A stretch of 64,000 nucleotides of DNA from Bacillus sp. RO3. GTDB lineage: Bacteria > Bacillota > Bacilli > Bacillales > Bacillaceae_B. The position numbers were made by a program, and so were the translations under genes. Positions 1 to 8,285 of this stretch are shown in pieces. Numbering within the stretch: position 1 is the stretch's first letter; every line of letters starts with the position of its first letter. The stretch covers positions 186,001 through 250,000 of the forward strand of contig NZ_JAAXCV010000030.1 in the NCBI RefSeq assembly GCF_012911895.1. Reading direction: 5' to 3'. Below the pieces are notes generated by a model. That model made no database searches. It had not been told where the DNA came from and saw only the letters and a program-made list of their open reading frames with translations.

Positions 1-762
1 ATGATACAGCAAATCATGTGCAAGTCCTTTACGACGCCATTCTTTACGTACCCCCAAATGGGTGATTTCTCCTAGTTTTGTTTCAGCATTAACTGTGCAA
101 AAGGCAAAACCAACAAGTTCCTTCTCTTCTTTTAATACAAACCAGAGGTCTGGATTGAAGGAAGAGCGGAGAAAGCGCTTCTTAAAGTCCTCCAGGCTTG
201 AAGGATGATAATCAAAATGATCTGAGAATACTTCTTCAAATACCTCATGGAGACTCACAGTCTCAGTATCTGGATTGAATCTGGTTATACGGTAAGAAGA
301 AGAGGATGATACAATCGGTAGATCTTTTAAATCTTTTTTCATTTCAAACCAATAGCGGGTGGGTAAAAAACCGAATTCCTCATACGATGCTTTCTCTTCC
401 TTGATATTCGCAGAGAGTATAATGGTTTTTGAGTCTGAAATCGTTTTTTTCTTCCTCCTTGCAGAAATAAGAAGCTCTGCTACCATTTCTCCTATATACA
501 TCTTCATTTGTGTATTAGGAAGAGCGAGAATTAAAGAGGGTAACCGGTGATCTTTTTCGGTCAGAATGGAGACAGCCACTAATTGCCCCTTTTGCCAAAG
601 CCCTGTTCGATCACCTTCAGGGAGTGACTCTATCATCTCTTGAATCTCGCATTCACTCGTTTGAATCTCTCCATATACCTTCGTTTCATAAAGATTGAAG
701 AGTCGGATGATCGGTGACCGGTCTTCCAATGAAAGGGTTCGCTTCTTTAATGAATGATTCAT
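1..762 (-). CDS. GNAT family N-acetyltransferase (3' part cut by window edge)
   Basis: 254 codons are visible on the minus strand, still open at base 1, so the C-terminus is missing. The ATG at 762 follows a GGGGAGAAAAG ribosome site. The last residues read as a GNAT acetyl-CoA site: a strand ending ELVGFAFC, then LGEITHLGVRKEWRRKGLA, where the R-R-K-G-L-A turn is the usual pyrophosphate-binding motif A. The first 150 residues do not look like a GNAT core, so this may be a two-domain (tandem) acetyltransferase. The substrate cannot be told. Confidence 0.75.
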   Translation of the reverse strand, partial: MNHSLKKRTLSLEDRSPIIRLFNLYETKVYGEIQTSECEIQEMIESLPEGDRTGLWQKGQLVAVSILTEKDHRLPSLILALPNTQMKMYIGEMVAELLISARRKKKTISDSKTIILSANIKEEKASYEEFGFLPTRYWFEMKKDLKDLPIVSSSSSYRITRFNPDTETVSLHEVFEEVFSDHFDYHPSSLEDFKKRFLRSSFNPDLWFVLKEEKELVGFAFCTVNAETKLGEITHLGVRKEWRRKGLAHDLLYH

Positions 763-853
763 TCTTTTCTCCCCATTTCATTTATATTGGAAATCTCCAT
801 TAAAAAAGCTGATTTCTTCACGTTTTGCTAAAGAAATCAGCTCCATGAAAGAC

Positions 854-1057
854 TTACAATTCTTCAAAGTATTCTTTGTAGAAGCCTCCCATTTTCCCAC
901 TTTCATCAACGACGAAGTAATATTCTTCAGACTCGTTTTTCACTTCGTATTCTTTCCCGATGGTTAAGACATTTGCAACTGTATATTTCTTTGCATCTGT
1001 ATGTACACATCTTACTTTTTTTCCAGTAGTGCTTTCCGTCCAAGTTTGATGGATCAA
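854..1057 (-). CDS. small conserved protein, DUF6501-like
   Basis: 67 residues with a TTG start eight bases after GAGGAGGG. It is rich in charged residues and has no membrane segment. The pattern CVHTDAKKYTVANVLTIGKEYEV followed by a short beta-rich half resembles the small Bacillus family DUF6501. That family name is from memory and its function is unknown. The gene stands alone between the partial acetyltransferase and a divergent small membrane-protein gene. Confidence 0.6.
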   Translation of the reverse strand: MIHQTWTESTTGKKVRCVHTDAKKYTVANVLTIGKEYEVKNESEEYYFVVDESGKMGGFYKEYFEEL

Positions 1058-1297
1058 GACAATACCCTCCTCTATGTAAGTACTATGCTAATAGTATATT
1101 CTTACACAGCTATAAGTTCAACTACAAACTGAACACATGTAATCATGAACCCTATATCCAACGGATTGTCATTGTAGTATTCATCAAGTATTCCTCTTTT
1201 CCCATGATTTTTGATGATTATTATTCTGAATCCTGCCTCTTTTTATATAGAAATATGGTATATTATAGTAGGAATTTGATAGAGAGGTTCGATTATT

Positions 1298-1636
1298 GTG
1301 AGACATGGATTTAAAAAAATAGGCTTGTTCGTCATCATGATTCTATTCATTTATATGAGCACCCATAGGCCAAGCGAAGATCAGTTTTACTCATGGCTTC
1401 TGAATGAGTATAAGATTGATTGTCAGGGATCGATGACGTGTACGAAGAAACTGGGAAATGATTCTTCTTCCATTCTGATAGAAACTGGCTCAAATATTAA
1501 AAACGGGTACTTGTTATTTAACACAGTAGGAAAAATATACGAGGATCAGAATGGCTCTAGGACAACCATTAAAGCAATGGGGGTTTTGGGGAACTATTTT
1601 ACGATTATGAAAGAAGATCGGGACAAAAAAGACTGA
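1298..1636 (+). CDS. small membrane-anchored protein of unknown function
   Basis: 112 residues from a GTG start. Residues 7-21 form one hydrophobic helix, leaving about 90 residues probably outside the membrane. Two cysteines lie nine residues apart just after the anchor (positions 43 and 49 in the region IDCQGSMTC) and could form a disulphide. The layout (helix, Tyr-containing linker, Cys pair) recalls DUF4359-type proteins, but I cannot confirm that. A TATATTAT-like -10 lies about 45 bases upstream. A terminator hairpin follows directly. Confidence 0.5.
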   Translation: MRHGFKKIGLFVIMILFIYMSTHRPSEDQFYSWLLNEYKIDCQGSMTCTKKLGNDSSSILIETGSNIKNGYLLFNTVGKIYEDQNGSRTTIKAMGVLGNYFTIMKEDRDKKD

Positions 1637-1673
1637 TTAAGAAGTTGGACTCCTTGATCAGCCTTTTTATTTT
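1633..1673 (+). terminator. intrinsic terminator after the 112-aa gene
   Basis: CTGATTAAG pairs with CTTGATCAG, followed by CCTTTTTATTTT. It overlaps the last codons of the convergent DedA gene. Confidence 0.7.
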
Positions 1674-2293
1674 CGGTATCGTACTTTTTTCCATTTAGAG
1701 ATATAAGAGGTCTTTTTTAACGTAAACACAACACTGTATCCTATTATAACGAGGAATAAGATGGAGAAAAAAATCCCTGCTTTCACGCTCATTTCTTCCA
1801 GGAGTCCTTGTAAACCACTTGGAAAATAACGTCCAATCTGAAAATATACAAGTGCCCATACTAGAGACGATGGAATCGCATATAGAAGGAATTTAATGAA
1901 AGAAATACCTTTTGACGCTCCTGCAATGTAAGGCATAAATAATCGTATACCTGGAATGAAATAGCTGAACGATATTGCAAATGGTCCATACTTATTTATC
2001 CAATACTCACCATTGTCAATGAGTTTCCTTGATTTATCACCTTTCACAAATCGTGAGATGATTTTTGTCCCAAAATAACTGCCGTTCAAAAAGCCAAAGA
2101 TTCCATAAGAAATCAACCCGCTATACATGAAGAAAAAAGAGGTATACGGATTAAAATGCCTCCACTCAGATAGATACCCTGCCAGAGCTGCAGCCAATTC
2201 GTTAGGTACCGGTAAACCCAAAAATACAATCCAGCTGAAAAGGAACATGGCTATATATCCAAACTGATCCACTAATTCCAGTAAAGTCTCCAC
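1667..2293 (-). CDS. DedA family membrane protein (SNARE-associated/VTT domain)
   Basis: About 208 residues with several hydrophobic segments and the DedA hallmarks: an N-terminal region with PVPNELAAALAGYLS, and a later FSYFIPGIRLFMPYIAG, whose arginine and proline motif is the conserved DedA signature. Family members (Bacillus YngC, YkoX, YbfM) are implicated in lipid-carrier flipping and membrane homeostasis. Which substrate applies here is unknown. A GTG at 2293, seven bases after AGGTGG, is the better start; an in-frame ATG lies five codons upstream. Confidence 0.85.
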   Translation of the reverse strand: METLLELVDQFGYIAMFLFSWIVFLGLPVPNELAAALAGYLSEWRHFNPYTSFFFMYSGLISYGIFGFLNGSYFGTKIISRFVKGDKSRKLIDNGEYWINKYGPFAISFSYFIPGIRLFMPYIAGASKGISFIKFLLYAIPSSLVWALVYFQIGRYFPSGLQGLLEEMSVKAGIFFSILFLVIIGYSVVFTLKKTSYISKWKKVRYRK

Positions 2294-2444
2294 CTGCCAC
2301 CACCTCATTTCATCAAAAGCGTCTAAATATTCATCATTCCTCTACGGCATCAAGAAATGTCTACCCATTTCTTGTACATGTGCTCCTCAAGCCCTTTCAA
2401 CAAGATGTCTCTCTAATGGTATGAAAAGGTTTCTCTTTAAGGGG

Positions 2445-3248
2445 CTACGCTTTTTTATCCACTACCCAATATTGATAGGTTGAAAACAATTGGAAGCCAA
2501 GTCTCTTCAGAATGGGTGCAGAGTGACCGATTCTGGCCTGGCAGGTGACGAGGCGACACTGGGATTCATAAGCCATTGTCAGTCGATGGGACACCAGTGA
2601 AGAATAGATCCCCTTATTCCTTTCTTCGGGAAGTACACCGCCGCCATTGAGGTAAAGGACATTGCCATCAGTGCTGAAGCGATAATTAGCATATCCCACG
2701 GGACGCCCTTCTTTATTATATGCCAGAGTGAAGCCGCCATCAGTCCCCCATCGACTGATGAAATCTTTTCTTTGCTTAAAGATAACCGGCCATTCGGACT
2801 CTTCGTATCCCCAGATCGAGGAGCTGACTTTCACAAGATCATTTATGTGCTCGTCATCTTTAACCGTAATGACTGTGTGGTTCAAGGGACGTACTGTATA
2901 TTCACGAACCACATCAAATACAAGTCCCTCGTACCGTTCTTCCACAACACCGAAATGGGATAGCAGGAAATCCTCTTCCCCTTTGATAAGCGGTTCTCTT
3001 ATCCATAGACTGTATGGGGACTCTCCATAGAAATCCTCAATCACCTTCCACTTTTCTTGGAGATCATCCGTATTCTTCGCAATGAATTGAGGAACCTTAT
3101 TGGCAAACACATTCTTCAATTGATTATTCTTTATCGCCACGATCCCGTCACGGTGTAAACTGTCCACTTCAATCGGGATCAAACGGTCAGGGTAATCCCA
3201 ATGATGGGATTCTATTGCATTCAATACTGTTTTATCCTTTGCCTTCAT
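2445..3248 (-). CDS. GNAT family N-acetyltransferase
   Basis: About 267 residues. The C-terminal third is the GNAT core: LYLNGGGVLPEERNKGIYS, with the E-R-N-K-G-I acetyl-CoA loop, and then a cysteine-containing strand and LKRLGFQLFSTYQYW. The N-terminal half is a divergent acetyltransferase-like domain. An ATG directly abuts the stop of the upstream ykqA-like gene (3269). The internal ATG at 3248 has a GGGGG ribosome site at good spacing and is preferred. The two genes are probably co-transcribed. The acceptor substrate is unknown. Confidence 0.8.
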   Translation of the reverse strand: MKAKDKTVLNAIESHHWDYPDRLIPIEVDSLHRDGIVAIKNNQLKNVFANKVPQFIAKNTDDLQEKWKVIEDFYGESPYSLWIREPLIKGEEDFLLSHFGVVEERYEGLVFDVVREYTVRPLNHTVITVKDDEHINDLVKVSSSIWGYEESEWPVIFKQRKDFISRWGTDGGFTLAYNKEGRPVGYANYRFSTDGNVLYLNGGGVLPEERNKGIYSSLVSHRLTMAYESQCRLVTCQARIGHSAPILKRLGFQLFSTYQYWVVDKKA

Positions 3249-3269
3249 GACATCCCCCGGATAGATCAT

Positions 3270-4148
3270 TTATTTGTCCATGATAAGTAGGTTCTTCACC
3301 TGCTCATTTGTCATTCCGATTGTTAATAATTGTTGCTGCAACTTTGCATGATAAGATGAGCTTACATGGGCGTGACTCCCTCGAAGAATTTCTTTAGCGT
3401 AATGTTCAGGGGGGCACGTTTCCTCAAACTTATCCTTCACGATAAATGTTAAAACGTCCTTATGATGCGTTCCACCAATCTGGATATCTATGAAAGCTAC
3501 TCTGTACCATCCTGGAGCCACCCCTTCTCTTGTAAACAAGTATTCTACTGCTTGTTGGGGTATATTATATACTACCCCTTCTGTTATCCCGCCATCTTCA
3601 ATGATATCCCCCCTGCCCCCATCATCAACTTTGAATAGGTACTTCATGGAGTATCCCTCTAACACTCCTGCACCCAGGCAGTCTTTGAAATGGTGGTCCA
3701 CTTTGGCTGTTTTAAAACGCTCATCATCCATACAAGATCCATACGCAAAGTAAAGGACCCTCTCAGGCTGATCATTCAGAAACCGATGTACTTTCCAATC
3801 TCCAGAAGGAATTTCTTCCTTAAACAATTCTTCGTTTTCGGAATAATACACATAAGCTTCTTGAGTTCCTTTGTCTGTGTTGACCCTTTTCAGCTTTCGA
3901 GAATAAAGGTTCACATCACGTTCTTCAATGAAATCCTCCAGTTCATCTAAATCTGCCAGAATATCAGTGTCAATAGAATATACTTCGCCATATGTGATCC
4001 CCATGCCTTCTTTGAGTGCCGGATATCCTCTTTTTGTATCAAAGAGAACACCGTCCACCCAAGCCTGTTCACGTTCCAGGGTTGCGCCCTTTAGTACAAA
4101 ATGATTCTTTTCGTGCTTTCTTAATGTTCCATAAACAAAAACGTACAC
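3270..4148 (-). CDS. ykqA: tandem gamma-glutamylcyclotransferase-fold protein (YkqA-like)
   Basis: 292 residues made of two gamma-glutamylcyclotransferase (AIG2-like) domains. The first begins MYVFVYGTLRK (YGTLR at 6-10) and the second has YFAYGSCMDD (134-143). Both glycine-rich loops form the substrate cavity in this fold. Bacillus YkqA has the same double-domain layout and similar length. The true substrate of YkqA proteins is not settled; turnover of gamma-glutamyl amines or peptides is the usual guess. The downstream acetyltransferase gene starts directly after its stop. Confidence 0.8.
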   Translation of the reverse strand: MYVFVYGTLRKHEKNHFVLKGATLEREQAWVDGVLFDTKRGYPALKEGMGITYGEVYSIDTDILADLDELEDFIEERDVNLYSRKLKRVNTDKGTQEAYVYYSENEELFKEEIPSGDWKVHRFLNDQPERVLYFAYGSCMDDERFKTAKVDHHFKDCLGAGVLEGYSMKYLFKVDDGGRGDIIEDGGITEGVVYNIPQQAVEYLFTREGVAPGWYRVAFIDIQIGGTHHKDVLTFIVKDKFEETCPPEHYAKEILRGSHAHVSSSYHAKLQQQLLTIGMTNEQVKNLLIMDK

Positions 4149-4279
4149 CGATTTTCCCCTCTCGTTGTTTACATAATGATATTACTGTTCAGTTCGCAAA
4201 AGCTTCTTTTCTATAGTTTACCAAATAATCTCTGAAATTTCAGTTTTATCTTACTCTTATTGTACTCTTTATCCAACGT

Positions 4280-4314
4280 AAAAAGGACACTCCCTTTTCT
4301 TCAGGAATGTCCTC
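4280..4314 (-). terminator. intrinsic terminator after the acyl-CoA synthetase gene
   Basis: On the minus strand AGGACATTCC pairs with GGGAGTGTCCT, followed by TTTTTAC. Confidence 0.75.
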
Positions 4315-4340
4315 CTTAAACAGGAAACGCTTTCAATCTC

Positions 4341-5987
4341 TTAGTGACTTTTAGGCAGAGCTGCATCCTTCGCCTGTTCTTTCAGACGGAATTTCTGAAT
4401 TTTCCCTGAAGCAGTCATAGGGTAAGAGTCAGTAAACTCTATATACCTTGGAATTTTATGTCGTGATATTTTCCCTGTGCAATATTCTTTGATTTCATTG
4501 GGTGTAGCGGTTTGACCTTCCTTTAATATGATCCAAGCCATCACTTCTTCACCATATACCTCATCAGGAATGCCAATCACCTGAACATCTAACACTTTTG
4601 GATGGGAATATAGAAATTCCTCAATCTCTCTCGGATAAATATTTTCACCGCCCCGAATGATCATATCTTTTAATCTGCCAGTAATTCTGCAATAGCCATG
4701 TTCATCCATGACGGCTAAATCTCCAGTATGAAGCCAGCCCTCATCGTCTATGGCCAATTTTGTAGCCTCTTCATTCTTATAATACCCTTTCATGACGAGG
4801 TATCCCCGGGTACAAAGTTCCCCTTGAACTCCATTTGGAACTTCCCTGCTGGATCCTGGTTCCACAATCTTCACTTCCACATTTGGCAAAGCTTTACCCA
4901 CTGTTTCAACCTTCAACTCGATTGGATCATGGGTACGCGTCTGAGTTATAACCGGTGAAGATTCTGTCTGTCCGTAGGCAATGGTGATTTCACCTGCACC
5001 CATCTTATCCATTACCCCTTTCATCACTTCGATTGGGCAGTTACTCCCTGCCATAATCCCCGTTCGCAAACGTGACAGGTCATATCGTTCAAAGTCTGGA
5101 AGATTCAACTCTGATATGAACATGGTAGGTACCCCGTGAAGAGCTGTACATTCTTCATCCTGTACAGTTTGAAGGACTTTCTCAGGGTCGAATTCCTGTA
5201 ACGGCACCATTGTAGCCCCAACTGAAACACATGCGAGATTTCCCAGCACACATCCGAAGCAATGGAAGAATGGAACAGGGATACATAATCGGTCTTCCTT
5301 CGTCAACCTCATACATTGCGCAATATTATAGCCATTGTTTACGATATTGGAGTGAGTAAGCATGACGCCCTTGGGAAACCCGGTCGTACCGGATGTGTAT
5401 TGCATATTGATAACATCATCAGGTGAAAGGCTCGCGAGCCTTTCCTCCAATTCACGTTCAGGAACTTCCTGCCCTCTATCCATAATATCCTGCCAGCTAT
5501 ATGTACCGGGATAAGATCTCTCCCCTAATACAATGACATTTTTCAAAAAAGGGAGCTTTGAGCTCTTCAACTCTCCGGGTTTGGACGTTCGCAATTCAGG
5601 ACAAATGTCATAAAGCATATCAATATACGATGCCCCCCTGAATCCTTCCATCAAGATAATGGTCTGGCTGTCTGATTGTTTTAAAAGGTACTCCAATTCA
5701 GCGGTCCGATAATTAGTGTTAACGGTTACAAGCACTGCCCCCATTTTCCCTGTAGAAAATTGGCTGACCAGCCATTCAGGTGTGTTAGATGCCCAAATTG
5801 CGATATGATCTCCTTTATGAATACCAAGCTTCATGAACCCCTTTGCAGCTTGTCTACACAGTTGGTTAAATTCATGATAAGACCATCTTAACCCCCTGTC
5901 AGCATAAACGACTGCATCGACATCAGGTTGAATTCGAGCCTTTTCTTCAAGTAAGTCCCCTACAGTAGCATGTAAAATATCCGACAA
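4341..5987 (-). CDS. AMP-forming fatty acyl-CoA synthetase (YngI-like)
   Basis: About 548 residues of the adenylate-forming superfamily. The P-loop-like motif YTSGTTGFPKG, the A5 motif IAYGQTESSP, the A7/A8 region GWLHTGDLAVMDEHG and ITGRLKDMIIRGGENIYP, and the C-terminal catalytic lysine in SGKIQKF are all present. It activates a carboxylic acid to acyl-AMP and then the CoA thioester. Overall it looks like medium- or long-chain FadD/YngI rather than acetyl-CoA synthetase. The likely start is the TTG at 5987, seven bases after AAAGGGGG, rather than the TTG eight codons upstream. It is transcribed alone with its own terminator. Confidence 0.88.
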   Translation of the reverse strand: MSDILHATVGDLLEEKARIQPDVDAVVYADRGLRWSYHEFNQLCRQAAKGFMKLGIHKGDHIAIWASNTPEWLVSQFSTGKMGAVLVTVNTNYRTAELEYLLKQSDSQTIILMEGFRGASYIDMLYDICPELRTSKPGELKSSKLPFLKNVIVLGERSYPGTYSWQDIMDRGQEVPERELEERLASLSPDDVINMQYTSGTTGFPKGVMLTHSNIVNNGYNIAQCMRLTKEDRLCIPVPFFHCFGCVLGNLACVSVGATMVPLQEFDPEKVLQTVQDEECTALHGVPTMFISELNLPDFERYDLSRLRTGIMAGSNCPIEVMKGVMDKMGAGEITIAYGQTESSPVITQTRTHDPIELKVETVGKALPNVEVKIVEPGSSREVPNGVQGELCTRGYLVMKGYYKNEEATKLAIDDEGWLHTGDLAVMDEHGYCRITGRLKDMIIRGGENIYPREIEEFLYSHPKVLDVQVIGIPDEVYGEEVMAWIILKEGQTATPNEIKEYCTGKISRHKIPRYIEFTDSYPMTASGKIQKFRLKEQAKDAALPKSH

Positions 5988-6481
5988 ATGAATATCCCCC
6001 TTTATCTTCAAGTATTGCTGGAACCATTCAGTTTATGGAATCAAAGAGGTAAAATTTCAGTTCCTTATGCGTGTAATATTATCACAAAAATTAAAATTTT
6101 CAAACTAATTCCAGACGCATCTTTCCTCCATCATCGTAGATGTTTTATCCTTCACGAATGGTGGAAGGGGATATGACAAGCCTTATTCCTTATGTAAATT
6201 GAAACATTGTTTAGTATATAGGATCAGGAGGCACGCAAAAAAGTCTTTAAAAGAACAGAAAACAGCGGACATAATGCAACAGTTTTCAACAAAATCATTT
6301 GCATCCAAACTTATATATATAGACAATAAACGGACTTTCTAAACCTATTTCAACAAATTCCCTAAAAATAATACTTTAGAAGTAATTTGTGAAAAAACCC
6401 TTTTCAAATGTATAGTTTCTATGTAGAATAAATAGAAAATATAGAAAATTCTATATTTCAAACAATCCTAGGAGGTTGGTC
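5988..6481. other. intergenic region, divergent promoters
   Basis: This stretch is very AT-rich and holds no convincing coding frame. It must carry the divergent promoters for the acyl-CoA synthetase and sda. I looked for DnaA boxes (known upstream of sda in Bacillus subtilis) and for a FadR-type palindrome and saw neither clearly. Confidence 0.6.
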
Positions 6482-6616
6482 ATGAAAATCTTAAGTAATG
6501 AACAGTTGGTGGCAGCTTATCGGGATGCTGAGAAACAAGGGAATGATCAAGACTGGATTTTGCTTCTTAAGAAAGAAATTCGTAACCGTGGATTGAAACC
6601 TTTTAGGAAATCGTAA
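6482..6616 (+). CDS. sda: Sda-type sporulation histidine-kinase inhibitor
   Basis: 44 residues behind AGGAGGTTGGTC. The pattern M-x-x-LSNEQLVAAY..A...N.D.DWILLLKKEIRNRGL matches the Sda helical hairpin: a first helix with L-S-x-E-x-L, a turn around N-x-D, then a second helix with the L-x-x-E-I-x-R-R-x-L end. Sda binds the dimerisation domain of KinA and blocks the phosphorelay when replication is impaired. The assignment rests on this pattern and on length (Sda is about 46 residues). A good terminator follows. Confidence 0.72.
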   Translation: MKILSNEQLVAAYRDAEKQGNDQDWILLLKKEIRNRGLKPFRKS

Positions 6617-6680
6617 ATGGAAATGTAAACAGAATTTGAACCTAAATCTAAATCTCACCCCCCGAGATGAAATTTTTACG

Positions 6681-6713
6681 ACAGACTCACTTTTATCTGA
6701 GTCTGTCTTTTTT
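6681..6713 (+). terminator. intrinsic terminator after sda
   Basis: AGACTCA pairs with TGAGTCT around an eight-base loop, followed by GTCTTTTTT. Confidence 0.8.
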
Positions 6714-6721
6714 CATGAATC

Positions 6722-6859
6722 TTACTCCCATTTTGAGCGCTTTTTATAATTAGACCCATGGTATTCCTCAATTTGTTTTAATTGCTCGTTATCTAATATC
6801 CCGATTTTATGAAACAGATATGAGTATTGAATCACTTTTTTTGAATTGAAATTCTTCAT
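6722..6859 (-). CDS. small basic protein, 45 aa, unknown
   Basis: An ATG at 6859 sits behind a strong AAAGGGGGATAAAG ribosome site and opens a 45-residue frame (start MKNFNSKKVIQYSYLFHKIG, end KKRSKWE). It is lysine-rich, probably helical, with no signal peptide or membrane segment. I do not recognise the family. The ribosome site and clean stop favour a real gene. It lies convergent to sda and downstream of odhAB. Confidence 0.5.
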   Translation of the reverse strand: MKNFNSKKVIQYSYLFHKIGILDNEQLKQIEEYHGSNYKKRSKWE

Positions 6860-6950
6860 CTTTATCCCCCTTTCTTCTGTATGTCCGAAAGTTTCCTTAA
6901 GTAAACTTTATTTTCTTTATACATATTTTATTCTCTTAGTAAAAAAACGT

Positions 6951-6996
6951 GAAAAAAAAAGCTGATTCACAAACCAGAAGGTTTATGTGAACCAGC
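6951..6996 (-). terminator. intrinsic terminator of the odhAB operon
   Basis: A long imperfect stem (GGTTCACATAAACC with GGTTTGTGAATCAGC, minus strand) is followed by nine T residues. Confidence 0.8.
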
Positions 6997-7030
6997 CAAA
7001 CATTCATCTTTTTTTATTCAATCAGGACCA

Positions 7031-8266
7031 TTACCCTTCGAGAAGTAAATCTTCTGGATTTTCAAGTAAATCTTTAACCATTGCAAGGAAGCCGACTGCC
7101 TCTTTTCCATCGATGATTCTATGATCATATGATAAGGCAATGTACATCATCGGACGATTTTCCATTGTATCTTTATCAATGGCTACAGGGCGAAGCTGGA
7201 TTTTATGCATTCCCAAAATACCCACTTGAGGACCGTTTAAGATTGGTGTCGACAATAATGAACCGAATACTCCTCCATTCGTGATTGTAAATGAACCACC
7301 TTGGAGATCTCCTAGTGACAGCTTATTGTTTCTTGCTTTGGTAGCAAGTTCAACAATCTCTCCTTCGATTTCGGCAAAGTTTTTACGTTCACAATCTCTT
7401 ACAACAGGTACCACAAGTCCATCATCAGTAGATACTGCTACCCCAACGTCATAGAATTTCTTGAGAACAATCTCATCCCCATCGATTTCTGCATTCACAT
7501 ACGGGAATTTTTTAAGGGCTGCTACAACTGCTTTGGTAAAGAAACTCATAAATCCAAGTCTGACATCGTGATCATCAAAGAATTTATCCTTTTTACGCTT
7601 ACGCAACTCCATTACTTTACTCATATCGATTTCATTAAATGTTGTAAGCATGGCAGCGGTCTGTTGAACCTCAACTAAACGCTTTGCAATCGTTTGACGA
7701 CGGCGGGACATTTTTTCACGTACCACTGGCTTTCCATCATCTTTCTTAGCAGGAGCTTTCTTCTCTTCAGAAGAAGGTTTTGAAGGAGCATCAGCAGGCT
7801 TATGGCTATAAGCTTCAATATCCTGTTTACGAACACGTCCAAGTGGATCAGTCGGTACATCAGACAGATCGATGCCTTTTTCACGTGCCAGCTTACGTGC
7901 AGCAGGGCTGGCGATGGGACGATTCTTTTTGTCTTCCTTGGCTGGGGCAGCCTGAGTCGGCTTTTCGTCCTTCTCTTCTTGCTTAGGAGCGCTTGATTCG
8001 TCCTTCTCTTCAGTAGTGGAAGACGGCGCACCCCCTGCACCTACAATTGCAATAACCTGCCCAACTTCGACAGTATCGCCTTCATCGGCTTTTAGTTCTT
8101 GAATCGTACCTGCCTCTTCTGAAATCACTTCAACATTTACTTTGTCCGTTTCAAGCTCAACGATGTATTCACCTTTCTCAACATAATCCCCTGGTTGTTT
8201 CAACCATTGAGCAATTGTACCTTCTGTAATTGACTCTGCTAATTCTGGAACTTTTATTTCTGCCAC
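7031..8266 (-). CDS. odhB: 2-oxoglutarate dehydrogenase E2, dihydrolipoyllysine succinyltransferase
   Basis: 411 residues in the standard E2 order. The lipoyl domain occupies 1-75, with the lipoyl lysine K42 in [10 protein letters not shown] Pro/Ala/Lys-rich linker runs to about 115. The peripheral subunit-binding domain follows (about 117-150, [15 protein letters not shown]), then a catalytic core ending in SYDHRIIDG, with the active-site His382 and Asp386. It transfers succinyl groups to CoA in the TCA cycle. Only 19 bases separate it from odhA, so the two form one transcript. E3 (lpdA) is not nearby, as usual in Bacillus. Confidence 0.97.
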   Translation of the reverse strand: MAEIKVPELAESITEGTIAQWLKQPGDYVEKGEYIVELETDKVNVEVISEEAGTIQELKADEGDTVEVGQVIAIVGAGGAPSSTTEEKDESSAPKQEEKDEKPTQAAPAKEDKKNRPIASPAARKLAREKGIDLSDVPTDPLGRVRKQDIEAYSHKPADAPSKPSSEEKKAPAKKDDGKPVVREKMSRRRQTIAKRLVEVQQTAAMLTTFNEIDMSKVMELRKRKKDKFFDDHDVRLGFMSFFTKAVVAALKKFPYVNAEIDGDEIVLKKFYDVGVAVSTDDGLVVPVVRDCERKNFAEIEGEIVELATKARNNKLSLGDLQGGSFTITNGGVFGSLLSTPILNGPQVGILGMHKIQLRPVAIDKDTMENRPMMYIALSYDHRIIDGKEAVGFLAMVKDLLENPEDLLLEG

Positions 8267-8285
8267 TGTGATGTCCTCCTCTTTC

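Noticed and set aside
4323-4337. cre-like TGAAAGCGTTTCCTG next to the acyl-CoA synthetase stop codon
   Set aside because: Good core match, but it lies downstream of the gene and before its terminator, with no promoter near; probably chance.
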